This document shows, one piece after another, positions 46,333-60,570 of a DNA stretch of 64,000 nt. The translations under genes were made by a program, and so were the position numbers. The stretch comes from Panopea generosa (taxonomy: Eukaryota; Mollusca; Bivalvia; Adapedonta; Hiatellidae): contig CM055900.1 of the NCBI GenBank assembly GCA_029582155.1, positions 76,986,731 through 77,050,730 of the forward strand. The letters are read 5' to 3'. Every line of letters starts with the position of its first letter. Positions within the stretch are counted from its first letter, which is position 1. The notes beneath the pieces were generated by a model. That model did not search any database. It saw only the letters and a list, made by a program, of their open reading frames with translations, and was not told the origin of the DNA.

Positions 46333-46527
46333 AACCATTTAACGTACGTTATATATACACATTTATTAGACAACCAATTAACGTATGTTATAGATAAACA
46401 TTTTTAAACAAAAATTAACGTTTGTTATCAATAAACAATTAACGTATGTTAAAGATAAACATTTATGAGACAACTAATTAACGTAATTATGATATAGATA
46501 AACATTTATTGGACAACCAATTAACTT

Positions 46528-49017
46528 ATGATAAACATATACACAAACAGTCAGCAGTCAGTCAATCAACCTACCATATACACAAACAGTCACCAGTCAG
46601 TCAATCAACTTACCATATACACAAACAGTCACCAGTCAGTCAATCAACTTACCATATACACAAACAGTCACCAGTCAGTCAATCAATCTACCATATATAC
46701 AAACAGTCAGCAGTCAGTCAATCAACCTACCATATACAAAAACAGTCAGCAGTCAGTCAATCAACTTACCATATACACAAACAGTCACCAGTCAGTCAAT
46801 CAGCTTACCATATACCCAAACAGTCCCCAGTCAGTCAATCAACTTACCATATACATAAACAGTCACCAGTCAGTCAATCAGCCTGTCATATACCCAAACA
46901 GTCACCAGTCAGTAAATCAGCCTATCATATACATAAACAGTCACCAGTCAGTCAATCAACTTACCATATACCCAAACAGTCACCAGTCAGTCAATCAGCT
47001 TACCACATACACAAACAGTCATCAGTCAGTCAATCAACCTACCATATACCAAAACAGTCACCAGTCAGTCAATCAGCCTATCATATACCCAAACAGTCAC
47101 CAGTCAGTCAATCAACCTACCATATACACAAACAGTCACCAGTCAGTCAATCAGCTTACCACATACACAAACAATCACCAGTCAGTCAATCAACCTACCA
47201 TATACCCTAACAGTCAGCAGTCAGTCAATCAGCCTACCATATACCCAAACAGTCACCAGAACGTCAATCAGCCTACCATATACCCAAACAGTCACCAGTC
47301 AGTCAATCAACCTACTATATACCCAAACAGTCACCAGAACGTCAATCAGCCTACCATATACCCAAACAGTCAACAGAACGTCAATCAGCCTACCATATAC
47401 CCAAACAGTCACCAGTCAGTCAATCAACCTACCATATACCCAAACAATCACATGAACGTCAATCAGCCTACCATATACCCAAACAGTCACCAGTCAGTCA
47501 ATCAGCCTACCATATACACAAACAGTCACCAGAACGTCAATCAGCCTACCATATACCCAAACAGTCACCAGTCAGTCAATCAACCTACCATATACCCAAA
47601 CAGTCACCAGAACGTCAATCAGCTTACCATATACCCAAACAGTCACCAGTCAGTCAATCAACCTACCATATACCCAAACAGTCACCAGAACGTCAATCAG
47701 CCTACCATATACCCAAACAGTCACCAGTCATTCAATCAGCATACCATATACCCAAACAGTCACCAGTCAGTCAATCAACTTACCATATACCCAAACAGTC
47801 ATCAGTCAGTCAATCAGCCTACCATATTAACAAACATCCACCAGTCAGTCAACCAACCTATCATATACCCAAACAGTCACCAGTCAGTCAATCAACCTAC
47901 CATATACACAAACAGTCACCAGTCAGTCAATCAGCTTACCACATACATAAACAGTCACCAGTCAGTCAATCAGCCTACCATATACCCAAACAGTCACCAG
48001 TCAGCCAATCAACCTACCATATACACAAACAGTCACCAGTCAGTCAATCAGCCTACCATATACACAAACAGTCACCAGTCAGTCAATCAGCTTACCATAT
48101 ACACAAACAGTCACCAGAACATCAATCAGCCTACCATATACACAAACAGTCACCAGAACGTTAATCAGCCTACCATATACACAAACAGTCACCAGTCAGT
48201 CAATCACCCTACCATATACACAAACAGTCACCAGTCAGTCAATCAACTTACCATATACACAAACAGTCACCAGTCAGTCAATCAACTTACCATATACACA
48301 AACAGTCATCAGTCAGTCAATCAACTTACCATATACACAAACAATCACCAGTCAGTCAATCGACCTACCATATATACAAACAGTCAGCAGTCAGTCAATC
48401 AACCTACCATATACAAAAACAGTCAGCAGTCAGTCAATCAACTTACCATATACACAAACAGTCACCAGTCAGTCAATCAGCTTACCATATACCCAAACAG
48501 TCCCCAGTCAGTCAATCAACTTACCATATACATAAACAGTCACCAGTCAGTCAATCAGCCTATCATATACCCAAACAGTCACCAGTCAATAAATCAGCCT
48601 ATCATATACATAAACAGTCACCAGTCAGTCAATCAACTTACCATATACCCAAACAGTCACCAGTCAGTCAATCAGCCTACCATATACCCAAACAGTCACC
48701 AGTCAGTCAATCAGCCTATCATATACCCAAACAGTCACCAATCAGTCAGTCAACTTACCATATACCCAAACAGTCACCAGTCAGTCAATCAGCCTACCAT
48801 ATACACAAACATTCACCAGTCAGTCAATCAACCTACCATATACACAAACAGTCACCAGTCAGTCAATCAGCCTACCATATACACCAGCAGTCACCAGTCA
48901 GTCAATCAACTTATCATATACCCAAACAGTCACCAGTCAGTCATTCGGCCTACCATATACCCAAACAGTCAGCAGTCAGTCAATCGGCCTACCATATACA
49001 CAAACAGTCAGCAGTAA
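46528..49017 (+). other. 829-codon open frame in the 39-bp array, not accepted as a gene
   Basis: An ATG at 46528 opens 829 codons of a 13-residue repeat, TIYTNSHQSVNQP. Further frames of 236, 1416, 601 and 287 codons exist downstream. There is no signal peptide, no non-repetitive domain and no recognisable start context. The unit differences (ACA/CCA, CAC/CAG, CAG/CGG, TCA/AAC) almost all change the amino acid, so nothing suggests selection on a protein. It is listed because its length will attract gene predictors. Confidence 0.8.
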
Positions 49018-52000
49018 GTGAATCGGCCTACAATATACACAAACTGTCACCAGTCAGTCAATCAACTTACCATATACACAAACAGTCACCAGTCAGTCAA
49101 TCAGACTACCATATACACAAACAGTCAGCAGTCAGTCAATCAGCTTACCATATACACAAACAGTCACCAGTCAGTCAATCAGCCTACCATATACACAAAC
49201 AGTCAGCAGTCAGTCAATCAGCCAACCATATACACAAACAGTCACCAGTCAGTCAATCTGCCTACCATATACACAAACAGTCAGCAGTCAGTCAATCAGC
49301 CTACCATATACACAAACAGTCACCAGAACGTCAATCAGCCTACCATATACCCAAACAGTCACCAGTCAGTCAATCAGCCTACCATATACCCAAACAGTCA
49401 CCACAACGTCAATCAGCCTACCATATACCCAAACAGTCACAAGTCAGTCAATCAGCCTACCATATACCCAAAAAGTCACCAGTCAGTCAATCAGTCTACC
49501 ATATACACAAACAGTCACCAGTCAGTCAATCAGCCTACCATATACCCAAACAGTCACCAGTCAGTCAATCAGCCTACCATATACCCAAACAGTCACCAGA
49601 ACGTCAATAAGCCTACCATATACCCAAACAGTTACCAGTCAGTCAATCAGCCTACCATATACCCAAACAGTCAGCAGTCATTCAATCAGCCTACCATATA
49701 CCCAAACAGTCAGCAGTCAGTCAATTAGCCTACCATATACACAAACAGTCACCGGTCAGTCAATCGGCCTACCATATACACAAACAGTCAGCAGTCAGTC
49801 AATCGGCCTACCATATACCAAAACAGTCACCAGTCAGTCAATCGGCCTACCATATACCCAAACAGTCAGCAGTCAGTCAATCGGCCTACCATATACACAA
49901 ACAGTCAGCAGTCAGTCAATCGGCCTACCATATACCCAAACAGTCAGCAGTCAGTCAATCGGCCTACCATATACACAAACAGTCAGCAGTCAGTCAATCG
50001 GCCTACCATATACCCAAACAGTCAGCAGTCAGTCAATCGGCCTACCATATACCAAACAGTCAGCAGTCAGTCAATCGGCCTACCATATACCCAAACAGTC
50101 ACCAGTCAGTCATTCGGCCTACCATATATCCAAACAGTCAGCAGTCAGTCAATCGGCCTACCATATACACAAACAGTCAGCAGTCAGTCAATCTGCCTAC
50201 AATATACACAAACTTTCAGCAGTCAGTCAATCGGCCTACCATATACACAAACGGTCAGCAGTCAGTCAATCGGCCTACCATATACCCAAACGGTCACCAG
50301 TCAGTCAATCGGCCTACCATATACACAAACGGTCACCAGTCAGTCAATCGGTCTACCATATACCCAAACGGTCACCAGTCAGTCAATCGGCCTATCATAT
50401 ACCCAAACGGTCACTGGTCAGCCAATCGGCTTACCATATACCCAAACGGTCACCAGTCAGTCAATCGGCCTACCATTTACCCAAACGGTCAGCAGTCAGT
50501 CAATCGGCCTACCATATACCCAAACAGTCACCAGTCAGTCATTCAGCCTACCATATATCCAAACAGTCAGCAGTCAGTCAATCGGCCTACCATATACACA
50601 AACAGTCAGCAGTCAGTCAATCGGCCTACAATATACACAAACTGTCAGCAGTCAGTCAATCGGCCTACCATATACACAAACAGTCAGCAATCAATCAATC
50701 GGCTTACCATATACCCAAACGGTCACCAGTCACTCAATCGGCCTACCATATACACAAACGGTCACCAGTCAGTCAATCAGCTTACCATATACACAAACGG
50801 TCACCAGTCAGTCAATCAGCCTACCATATACACAAACAGTCACCAGAACGTCAATCAGCCTACCATATACACAAACATTCACCAGTCAGTCAATCAACCT
50901 ACCATATACACAAACAGCCACCAGTCAGTCAATCAGCCTACCATATACACAAACAGTCACCAGTCAGTCAATCAACCTACCATATACCCAAACGGTCACC
51001 AGTCAGTCAATCAGCCTACCATATACACAAACAGTCACCAGAAGGTCAATCAGCCTACCAAATACACAAACAGTCACCAGTCAGTCAATCAACCTACCAT
51101 ATACACAAACGGTCACCAGTCAGTCAGTCAGCTTACCATATACACAAACGGTCACCAGTCAGTCAGTCAGCCTACCATATACCCAAACGGTCACCAGTCA
51201 GTCAGTCAGTCAGCCTACCATATACCCAAACGGTCACCAGTCAGTCAATCAGTCTACCATATACCCAAACGGTCACCAGTCAGTCAATCAGCCTACCGTA
51301 TACCCAAACGGTCACCAGTCAGTCAATCAGCCTACCATATACACAAACGGTCACCAGTCAGTCAATCAGCCTACCATATACCCAAACGGTCACCAGTCAG
51401 TCAGTCAGCCTACCATATACCCAAACGGTCACCAGTCAGTCAATCAGCCTACCATATACCCAAACAGTCACCAGAACGTCAATCAGCCTACCATATACAC
51501 AAACAGTCACCAGTCAGTCAATCAGCCTACCATATACACAAACGGTCACCAGTCAGTCAATCAGCCTACCATATACACAAACAGTCACCAGTCAGTCAAT
51601 CAGCCTACCATATACCCAAACAGTCACCAGAACGTCAATCAGCCTACCATATACACAAACAGTCACCAGTCAGTCAATCAACCTACCATATACCCAAACA
51701 GTCACCAGTCAGTCAATCAGCCTACCATATACACAAACAGTCACCAGAACGTCAATCAGCCTACCATATACACAAACAGTCACCAGTCAGTCAATTAGCC
51801 TACCATATACCCAAACAGTCACCAGGCAGTCAATCAGCCTATCATATACCCAAACAGTCACCAGTCAGTCAGTCAACTTACCATATACCCAAACAGTCAC
51901 CAGTCAGTCAATCAGCCTACCATATACACAAACAGTCACCAGTCAGTCAATCAGCCTACCATATACACAAACAGTCACCAGTCAGTCAATCAGCCTACCA

Positions 52001-55000
52001 TATACACAAACAGTCACCAGTCAGTCAATCAACTTATCATATACCCAAACAGTCACCAGTCAGTCATTCGGCCTACCATATACCCAAACAGTCAGCAGTC
52101 AGTCAATCGGCCTACCATATACACAAACAGTCAGCAGTAAGTGAATCGGCCTACAATATACACAAACTGTCACCAGTCAGTCAATCAACTTACCATATAC
52201 ACAAACAGTCACCAGTCAGTCAATCAGCCTACCATATACACAAACAGTCAGCAGTCAGTCAATCAGCTTACCATATACACAAACAGTCACCAGTCAGTCA
52301 ATCAGCCTACCATATACACAAACAGTCAGCAGTCAGTCAATCAGCCAACCATATACACAAACAGTCACCAGTCAGTCAATCTGCCTACCATATACACAAA
52401 CAGTCAGCAGTCAGTCAATCAGCCTACCATATACACAAACAGTCACCAGAACGTCAATCAGCCTACCATATACCCAAACAGTCACCAGTCAGTCAATCAG
52501 CCTACCATATACACAAACAGTCAGCAGTCAGTCAATCAGCCAACCATATACACAAACAGTCACCAGTCAGTCAATATGCCTACCATATACACAAACAGTC
52601 AGCAGTCAGTCAATCAGCCTACCATATACAAAAACAGTCACCAGAACGTCAATCAGCCTACCATATACCCAAACAGTCACCAGTCAGTCAATCAGCCTAC
52701 CATATACCCAAACAGTCACCAGAACGTTAATCAGCCTACCATATACCCAAACAGTCACAAGTCAGTCAATCAGCCTAACATATACCCAAAAAGTCACCAG
52801 TCAGTCAATCAGTCTACCATATACACAAACAGTCACCAGTCAGTCAATCAGCCTACCATATACCCAAACAGTCACCAGTCAGTCAATCAGCCTACCATAT
52901 ACCCAAACAGTCACCAGAACGTCAATAAGCCTACCATATACCCAAACAGTCACCAGTCAGTCAATCAGCCTACCATATACCCAAACAGTCAGCAGTCATT
53001 CAATCAGCCTACCATATACCCAAACAGTCAGCAGTCAGTCAATCAGCCTACCATATACACAAACAGACACCGGTCAGTCAATCAGCCTACCATATACACA
53101 AACAGTCAGCAGTCAGTCAATCGGCCTACCATATACCCAAACAGTCACCAGTCAGTCAATCGGCCTACCATATACCCAAACAGTCAGCAGTCAGTCAATC
53201 GGCCTACCATATACACAAACAGTCAGCAGTCAGTCAATCGGCCTACCATATACCCAAACAGTCAGCAGTCAGTCAATCGGCCTACCATATACCCAAACAG
53301 TCAGCAGTCAGTCAATCGGCCTACCATATACACAAACAGTCAGCAGTCAGTCAATCGGCCTACCATATACCCAAACAGTCAGCAGTCAGTCAATCGGCCT
53401 ACCATATATCCAAACAGTCAGCAGTCAGTCAATCGGCCTACCATATACCCAAACAGTCACCAGTCAGTCATTCGGCCTACCATATATCCAAACAGTCAGC
53501 AGTCAGTCAATCGGCCTACCATATACACAAACAGTCAGCAGTCAGTCAATCGGCCTACAATATACACAAACTGTCAGCAGTCAGTCAATCGGCCTACCAT
53601 ATACACAAACGGTCAGCAGTCAGTCAATCGGCTTACCATATACCCAAACGGTCACCAGTCAGTCAATCGGCCTACCATATACACAAACGGTCAGCAGTCA
53701 GTCAATTGGCCTACCATATACCCAAACGGTCACCAGTCAGTCATTCAGCCTACCATATATCCAAACAGTCAGCAGTCAGTCAATCGGCCTACCATATACA
53801 CAAACAGTCAGCAGTCAGTCAATCGGCCTACAATATACACAAACTGTCAGCAGTCAGTCAATCGGCCTACCATATACACAAACAGTCAGCAGTCAGTCAA
53901 TCGGCTTACCATATACCCAAACGGTCACCAGTCAGTCAATCGGCCTACCATATACACAAACGGTCAGCAGTCAGTCAATCAGCTTACCATATACACAAAC
54001 GGTCAACAGTCAGTCAATCAGTCTACCATATACACAAACAGTCACCAGAACGTCAATCAGCCTACCATATACACAAACATTCACCAGTCAGTCAATCAAC
54101 CTACCATATACACAAACAGCCACCAGTCAGTCAATCAGCCTACCATATACACAAACAGTCACCAGTCAGTCAATCAACCTACCATATACCCAAACGGTCA
54201 CCAGTCAGTCAATCAGCCTACCATATACACAAACGGTCACCAGTCAGTCAGTCAGCCTACCATATACACAAACGGTCACCAGTCAGTCAGTCAGCCTACT
54301 ATATACCCAAAAAGTCACCAGTCAGTCAGCCTACCATATACCCAAACGGTCACCAGTCAGTCAATCAGCCTACCATATACCCAAACGGTCACCAGTCAGT
54401 CAGTCAGCCTACCATATACCCAAACGGTATCCAGTCAGTCAATCAGCCTACCATATACCCAAACGGTCACCAGTCAGTCAATCAGCCTACCATATACCCA
54501 AACAGTCGCCAGTCAGTCAATCAGCCTACCATATACCCAAACAGTCGCCAGAACGTCAATCAGCATACCATATACACAAACAGTCACCAGTCAGTCAATC
54601 AGCCTACCATATACCCAAACGGTCATCAGTCAGTCAATCAGCCTACCATATACCCAAACGGTCACCAGTCAGTCAATCAGCCTACCATATACCCAAACAG
54701 TCACCAGAACGTCAATCAGCCTATCATATACACAAACAGTCATCAGTCAGTCAATCAACCTACCATATACCCAAACAGTCACCAGAACGTCAATCAGCCT
54801 ACCATATACACAAACAGTCAGCAGTCAGTCAATCAGCCTACCATATACCCAAACAGTCACCAGTCAGTCAATCAGCCTATCATATACCCAAACAGTCACC
54901 AGTCAGTCAGTCAACTTACCATATACCCAAACAGTCACCAGTCAGTCAATCAGCCTACCATATACACAAACATTCACCAGTCAGTCAATCAACCTACCAT

Positions 55001-58000
55001 ATACACAAACAGTCACCAGTCAGTCAATCAGCCTACCATATACACAAACAGTCACCAGTCAGTCAATCAACTTATCATATACCCAAACAGTCACCAGTCA
55101 GTCATTCGGCCTACCATATACCCAAACAGTCAGCAGTCAGTCAATCGGCCAACCATATACACAAACAGTCAGCAGTCAGTCAATCGGCCTACAATATACA
55201 CAAACTGTCACCAGTCAGTCAATCAACTTACCATATACACAAACAGTCACCAGTCAGTCAATCAGCCTACCATATACACAAACAGTCAGCAGTCAGTCAA
55301 TCAGCTTACCATATACACAAACAGTCACCAGTCAGTCAATCAGCCTACCATATACACAAACAGTCAGCAGTCAGTCAATCAGCCAACCATATACACAAAC
55401 AGTCACCAGTCAGTCAATCTGCCTACCATATACACAAACAGTCAGCAGTCAGTCAATCAGCCTACCATATACACAAACAGTCACCAGAACGTCAATCAGC
55501 CTACCATATAACCAAACAGTCACCAGTCAGTCAATCAGCCTACCATATACTCAAACAGTCACCAGAACGTCAATCAGCCTACCATATACCCAAACAGTCA
55601 CCAGTCAGTCAATCAGCCTACCATATACACAAACAGTCAGCAGTCAGTCAATCAGCCTACCATATACCCAAACAGTCACCAGTCAGTCAATCAGCCTACC
55701 ATATACCCAAACAGTCACCAGAACGTCAATAAGCCTACCATATACCCAAACAGTCACCAGTCAGTCAATCAGCCTACCATATACCCAAACAGTCAGCAGT
55801 CATTCAATCAGCCTACCATATACCCAAACAGTCACCAGAACGTCAATAAGCCTACCATATACCCAATCAGTCACCAGTCAGTCAATCAGCCTACCATATA
55901 CCCAAACAGTCAGCAGTCATTCAATCAGCCTACCATATACCCAAGCAGTCAGCAGTCAGTCAATCAGCCTATCATATACCCAAACAGTCACCGGTCAGTC
56001 AGTCAACTTACCATATACCCAAACAGTCACCAGTCAGTCAATCAGCCTACCATATACACAAACATTCACCAGTCAGTCAATCAACCTACCATATACACAA
56101 ACAGTCACCAGTCAGTCAATCAGCCTACCATATACACAAACAGTCACCAGTCAGTCAATCAACTTATCATATACCCAAACAGTCACCAGTCAGTCATTCG
56201 GCCTACCATATACCCAAACAGTCAGCAGTCAGTCAATCGGCCAACCATATACACAAACAGTCAGCAGTCAGTCAATCGGCCTACAATATACACAAACTGT
56301 CACCAGTCAGTCAATCAACTTACCATATACACAAACAGTCACCAGTCAGTCAATCAGCCTACCATATACACAAACAGTCAGCAGTCAGTGAATCAGCTTA
56401 CCATATACACAAACAGTCACCAGTCAGTCAATCAGCCTACCATATACACAAACAGTCAGCAGTCAGTCAATCAGCCAACCATATACACAAACAGTCACCA
56501 GTCAGTCAATCTGCCTACCATATACACAAACAGTCAGCAGTCAGTCAATCAGCCTACCATATACACAAACAGTCACCAGAACGTCAATCAGCCTACCATA
56601 TAACCAAACAGTCACCAGTCAGTCAATCAGCCTACCATATACTCAAACAGTCACCAGAACGTCAATCAGCCTACCATATACCCAAACAGTCACCAGTCAG
56701 TCAATCAGCCTACCATATACACAAACAGTCAGCAGTCAGTCAATCAGCCTACCATATACCCAAACAGTCACCAGTCAGTCAATCAGCCTACCATATACCC
56801 AAACAGTCACCAGAACGTCAATAAGCCTACCATATACCCAGTCACCAGTCAGTCAATCAGCCTACCATATACCCAAACAGTCAGCAGTCATTCAATCAGC
56901 CTACCATATACCCAAACAGTCACCAGAACGTCAATAAGCCTACCATATACCCAAACAGTCACCAGTCAGTCAATCAGCCTACCATATACCCAAACAGTCA
57001 GCAGTCATTCAATCAGCCTACCATATACCCAAGCAGTCAGCAGTCAGTCAATCAGCCTACCATATACACAAACAGTCACCGGTCAGTCAATCAGCCTACC
57101 ATATACACAAACAGTCAGCAGTCAGTCAATCAGCCTACCATATACCCAAACAGTCACCAGTCAGTCAATCGGCCTACCATATACCCAAACAGTCAGCAGT
57201 CAGTCAATCGGCCTACCATATACACAAACGGTCAGCAGTCAGTCAATCGGCCTACCATATACCCAAACGGTCAGCAGTCAGTCAATCGGCCTACCATATA
57301 CCCAAACGGTCAGCAGTCAGTCAATCGGCCTACCATATACCCAAACGGTCAGCAGTCAGTCAATCGGCCTACCATATACACAAACGGTCAGCAGTCAGTC
57401 AATCGGCCTACCATATACACAAACGGTCACCGGTCAGTCAATCAGCCTACCATATACACAAACGGTCACCGGTCAGTCAATCAGCCTACCATATACCCGA
57501 ACGGTCACCGGTCAGTCAATCAGCCTACCATATACCCGAACGGTCACCGGTCAGTCAATCAGCCTACCATATACCCAAACGGTCACCGGTCAGTCAATCA
57601 GCCTACCATATACACAAACAGTCAGCAGTCAGTCAATCGGCCTACCATATACACAAACAGTCACCGGTCAGTCAATCAGCCTACCATATACACAAACAGT
57701 CACCGGTCAGTCAATCAGCCTACCATATACCCAAACAGTCAGCAGTCAGTCAATCAGCTTACCATATACACAAACAGTCACCAGTCAGTCAATCAGCCTA
57801 CCATATACATAAACAGTCACCAGGCATTTGATCGACTTACACTATACCCAAACAGTCACCAGTCAGTCAATCAGCCTACCATATACCCAAACAGTCACCA
57901 GTCAGTCAATCAGCCTACCATCCAGTCAGTCAATTAGCCTATCATATACCCACATAGTCACCAGTCAGTCAATCAGCCTACCATATACACAAACAGTAAC

Positions 58001-58680
58001 CAGTCAGTCAATCAGCTTACCATATACCCAAACAGTCACCAGTCAGTCAGTCAGCCTACCATATACCCAAACAGTCACCAGTCAGTCAATCAGCCTACCA
58101 TATACACAAACAGTCACCAGTCAGTCAATCAGCCTACCTTATACACAAACAGTCACCAGGCATTTAATCAACTTACACTATACCCAAACAGTCACCAGTC
58201 AGTCAATCAGCCTACCATATACCCAAACAGTCACCAGTCAGTCAATCAGCCTACCATATACCCAAACAGTCACCAGGCATTTAATATATTTACCATATAC
58301 ACAAACAGTCACCAGTCAGTCAATCAGCTTACCATATACCCAAACAGTCACCAGTCAGTCAGTCAGCCTACCATATACACAAACAGTCACCAGTCAGTCA
58401 ATCAGCCTACCATATACACAAACAGTCACCAGTCAGTCAATCAGCCTACCATATACACAAACAGTCACCAGTCAGTCAATCAGCCTACCATATACCCAAA
58501 CAGTCACCAGTCAGTCAATCAGCCTACCATATACCCAAACAGTCACCAGGCATTTAATCAACTTACACTATACCCAAACAGTCACCAGTCAGTCAATCAA
58601 CTTACTATATACTCAAACAGTCACCATACATTTAATCAACGTAGCATATATATGTATAAACAATCACCAGTCTTTAATCA
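46528..58680. repeat. 39-bp megasatellite array, about 310 copies, 12.1 kb
   Basis: The unit reads ACCATATACACAAACAGTCA then CCAGTCAGTCAATCAGCCT. Main variants are ACACAAAC or ACCCAAAC, CAGTCACCAG or CAGTCAGCAG, TCAGTCAATC or GAACGTCAATC, and AATCAGCC, AATCAACC or AATCGGCC; they occur in blocks. All three plus-strand frames of the unit are open (peptides TIYTNSHQSVNQP, PYTQTVTSQSISL, HIHKQSPVSQSAY), and all three minus frames hold a stop. Large duplications are visible: ATACAAAAACAGTCAG at 46734 and 48411 lies exactly 43 units apart, and CTACAATATACACAAACTGT recurs at 49028, 52151, 55199 and 56281. The right edge uses a different unit with CAGGCATTTAATCAACTTAC (58100-58640). Before the array, 46340-46500 has degenerate AACGTATGTTATAGATAAAC repeats. 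Confidence 0.98.
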
Positions 58681-58935
58681 ATGTGTCATAAAATAATTAT
58701 ATAAAAATAATCATTTAAATTGATCAATATAGCATGTATCTAAACAGACACTAGACAGTACATCAGCGTAATGATCATGAAACATTCACTAGACAGTCAA
58801 CCAACGTGTCATGTTACTAAATACCCAGCCGAAAATTACCAAAATAACATGCATCTTAACAGTCACCAGATGGTTAATCAACCTATACATGTAATGAAAC
58901 AACCACCAGCCAGCCAATCAACGTATCAATTAGAT
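58681..58935. repeat. decayed edge of the 39-bp array
   Basis: Fragments such as AACAGTCACCAGATGGTTAA and CAACCACCAGCCAGCCAATC continue the pattern at low identity before it disappears near 58935. Confidence 0.7.
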
Positions 58936-59553
58936 AGTTACGATACGTTGATTTTCTGTCATAGTTCTATCGATTGTAAAAGGTTTGATTCATTCTAAAT
59001 TATCCAAAACACTGGATCCTTTGGAGTTCACGAATAAACTATATGAAAAAATATCAAACAATATATAGAGAAACTATTCAATCACACAAATATATCATAA
59101 AAACTGAGAGAAATATTTCTTTTAAAACTTCTAAGATATCGTACTTTCGATATCTTGAATTAAAGCAAATTAACAAGAAATTTACCGTTGTCATTCATAA
59201 TGAAACTGTCCGTATTTATACCGATAAGACGAAATGATTTATTTTGTTAGCCTGTCACCCTCCAACAATCTTTATTATTAAAGTACACCAGGTAATGAAT
59301 CGTTGTATAACTAACTATATCAATATCACATTTTATCGAAGTATCCTAAGCGGACTAAATCCAAATAGCGGTATATAATACATTGAAAATATGTATTTCC
59401 AATTGTGATTATCGATCGTTTAATATTTCGCAATGGCTTTAGATTAAAACAAACTAAGGAAACAACGCTTTATTGGACAGGGGCCAATCTGTTTGTGTGT
59501 AGTTAAATCGGCAAATCAAACGTTTGTCCTGTTCTTTGGGGTGAACTTGTAGC
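58936..59553. other. unassigned AT-rich sequence
   Basis: A short frame at 59043 (64 codons, Lys/Ile-rich) has no supporting signals. No exon suitable as the first exon of the four-TM gene was recognised. Confidence 0.4.
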
Positions 59554-59815
59554 CGGTGAAAAGTCGAAACAACGAAACAACGATAGAGACATTCACCATC
59601 GATTACAGCATCGTGGTTTCGACTTTTCACCATCATTGTTTCGTTGTTTCGTTGTTTTGACTATTCACAATCGTAGTTTCGACTTTTCACCATCGTAGTT
59701 CGTTTTCACCATTGTTGTTTCGCGTTTTCACCAACGTAGTTTCGACTTTTCACCATCGTAGATTCGCGCTTTCACCATCGTTGTTTCGACTTTTCACCAT
59801 CGCAGTTTCTGACTT
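59554..59815 (-). repeat. 21-22-bp minisatellite, inverted left arm
   Basis: Units such as GACTTTTCACCATCGTAGTT and CGCGTTTTCACCAACGTAGT are the reverse complement of the units at 60571-60969. The arm starts with a unit in the other orientation (GGTGAAAAGTCGAAACAACG at 59555), giving a small local foldback. Confidence 0.93.
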
Positions 59816-60570
59816 TAAACGTGGGGTTAAACATAAAGTAAGTATTTTATATAAGCAAAGTTTAGTTGATATATTTTATCAATACCGTTATATAATTACA
59901 GCTTTATGTATATAAATGAATTTGGTTTGCGTATTTTATATATATTGATTACTGCTCTTCTCTTAATAAACAGTTAATTACACAATGGATACCTTTGTAT
60001 ACGACAGGTACATGTAGGTATCCGAGATGACCCACTATTTGCATAGAAATGCACGCGCCTCGGTGTTCATCTCATATCACTCTGTCGTTTTTTTTCCTTA
60101 CAAGATAAAACTGTAAACAAAAGGACAGACACTGTGTTAGAGGAGAAAAAAAGCTCCAGAAAGTGTATGTGTGTGTACGTGCGTTCGTTCGTGCGTACGT
60201 GCGTGCGTGTGTGCGTGTGTGTGTGAGCGAGAGAGAGAGATAAAGAGAGATAGAGAGAGAGAGAGAGAATGAACGGAGGGAAGGAGTGAGAGAGGGAGGA
60301 ACGATGGAATATTAAGTATTGTTCGTTATTTATTGTATTTTGTTATATTGATAACAAGTTATTTACCGAAAATGTACATGATTAATTACTCTTAATTTAA
60401 TATAATCTAAATTAGTGCGAATTATATCGTATATAGCTACTTGTACTGACAGCTCAATTTAGGTACAAAACGGCAATAAGTAAGTAAGTCATTCAGTCTG
60501 TCAGTAACAAAATAAGCGAGCAAATGAATTAATGAGCAAGCAAGCAAATCAGTTATTCAGTCATCAATCA
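59816..60570. other. spacer between the minisatellite arms, with GT/GA microsatellite
   Basis: A GTGCGT/GTGT run followed by (GA)n occupies about 60168-60270. The rest is AT-rich with TAAGTAAGT and AGCAAGCAAA short repeats at 60478-60545. Confidence 0.75.

Noticed and set aside
53706..55511. 601-codon overlapping frame
   Set aside because: Another frame of the same stop-free array overlapping the 1416-codon frame.
52141..56391. 1416-codon open frame, the longest in the window
   Set aside because: It lies wholly in the 39-bp array, starts at a GTG rather than an ATG, changes repeat frame part-way (TIYTNSHQ.. to LPYTQTVTSQ..) and is expected from a stop-free 39-bp unit.
46528..58680. CRISPR-like array
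   Set aside because: Units are contiguous with no unique spacers, and the genome is eukaryotic.
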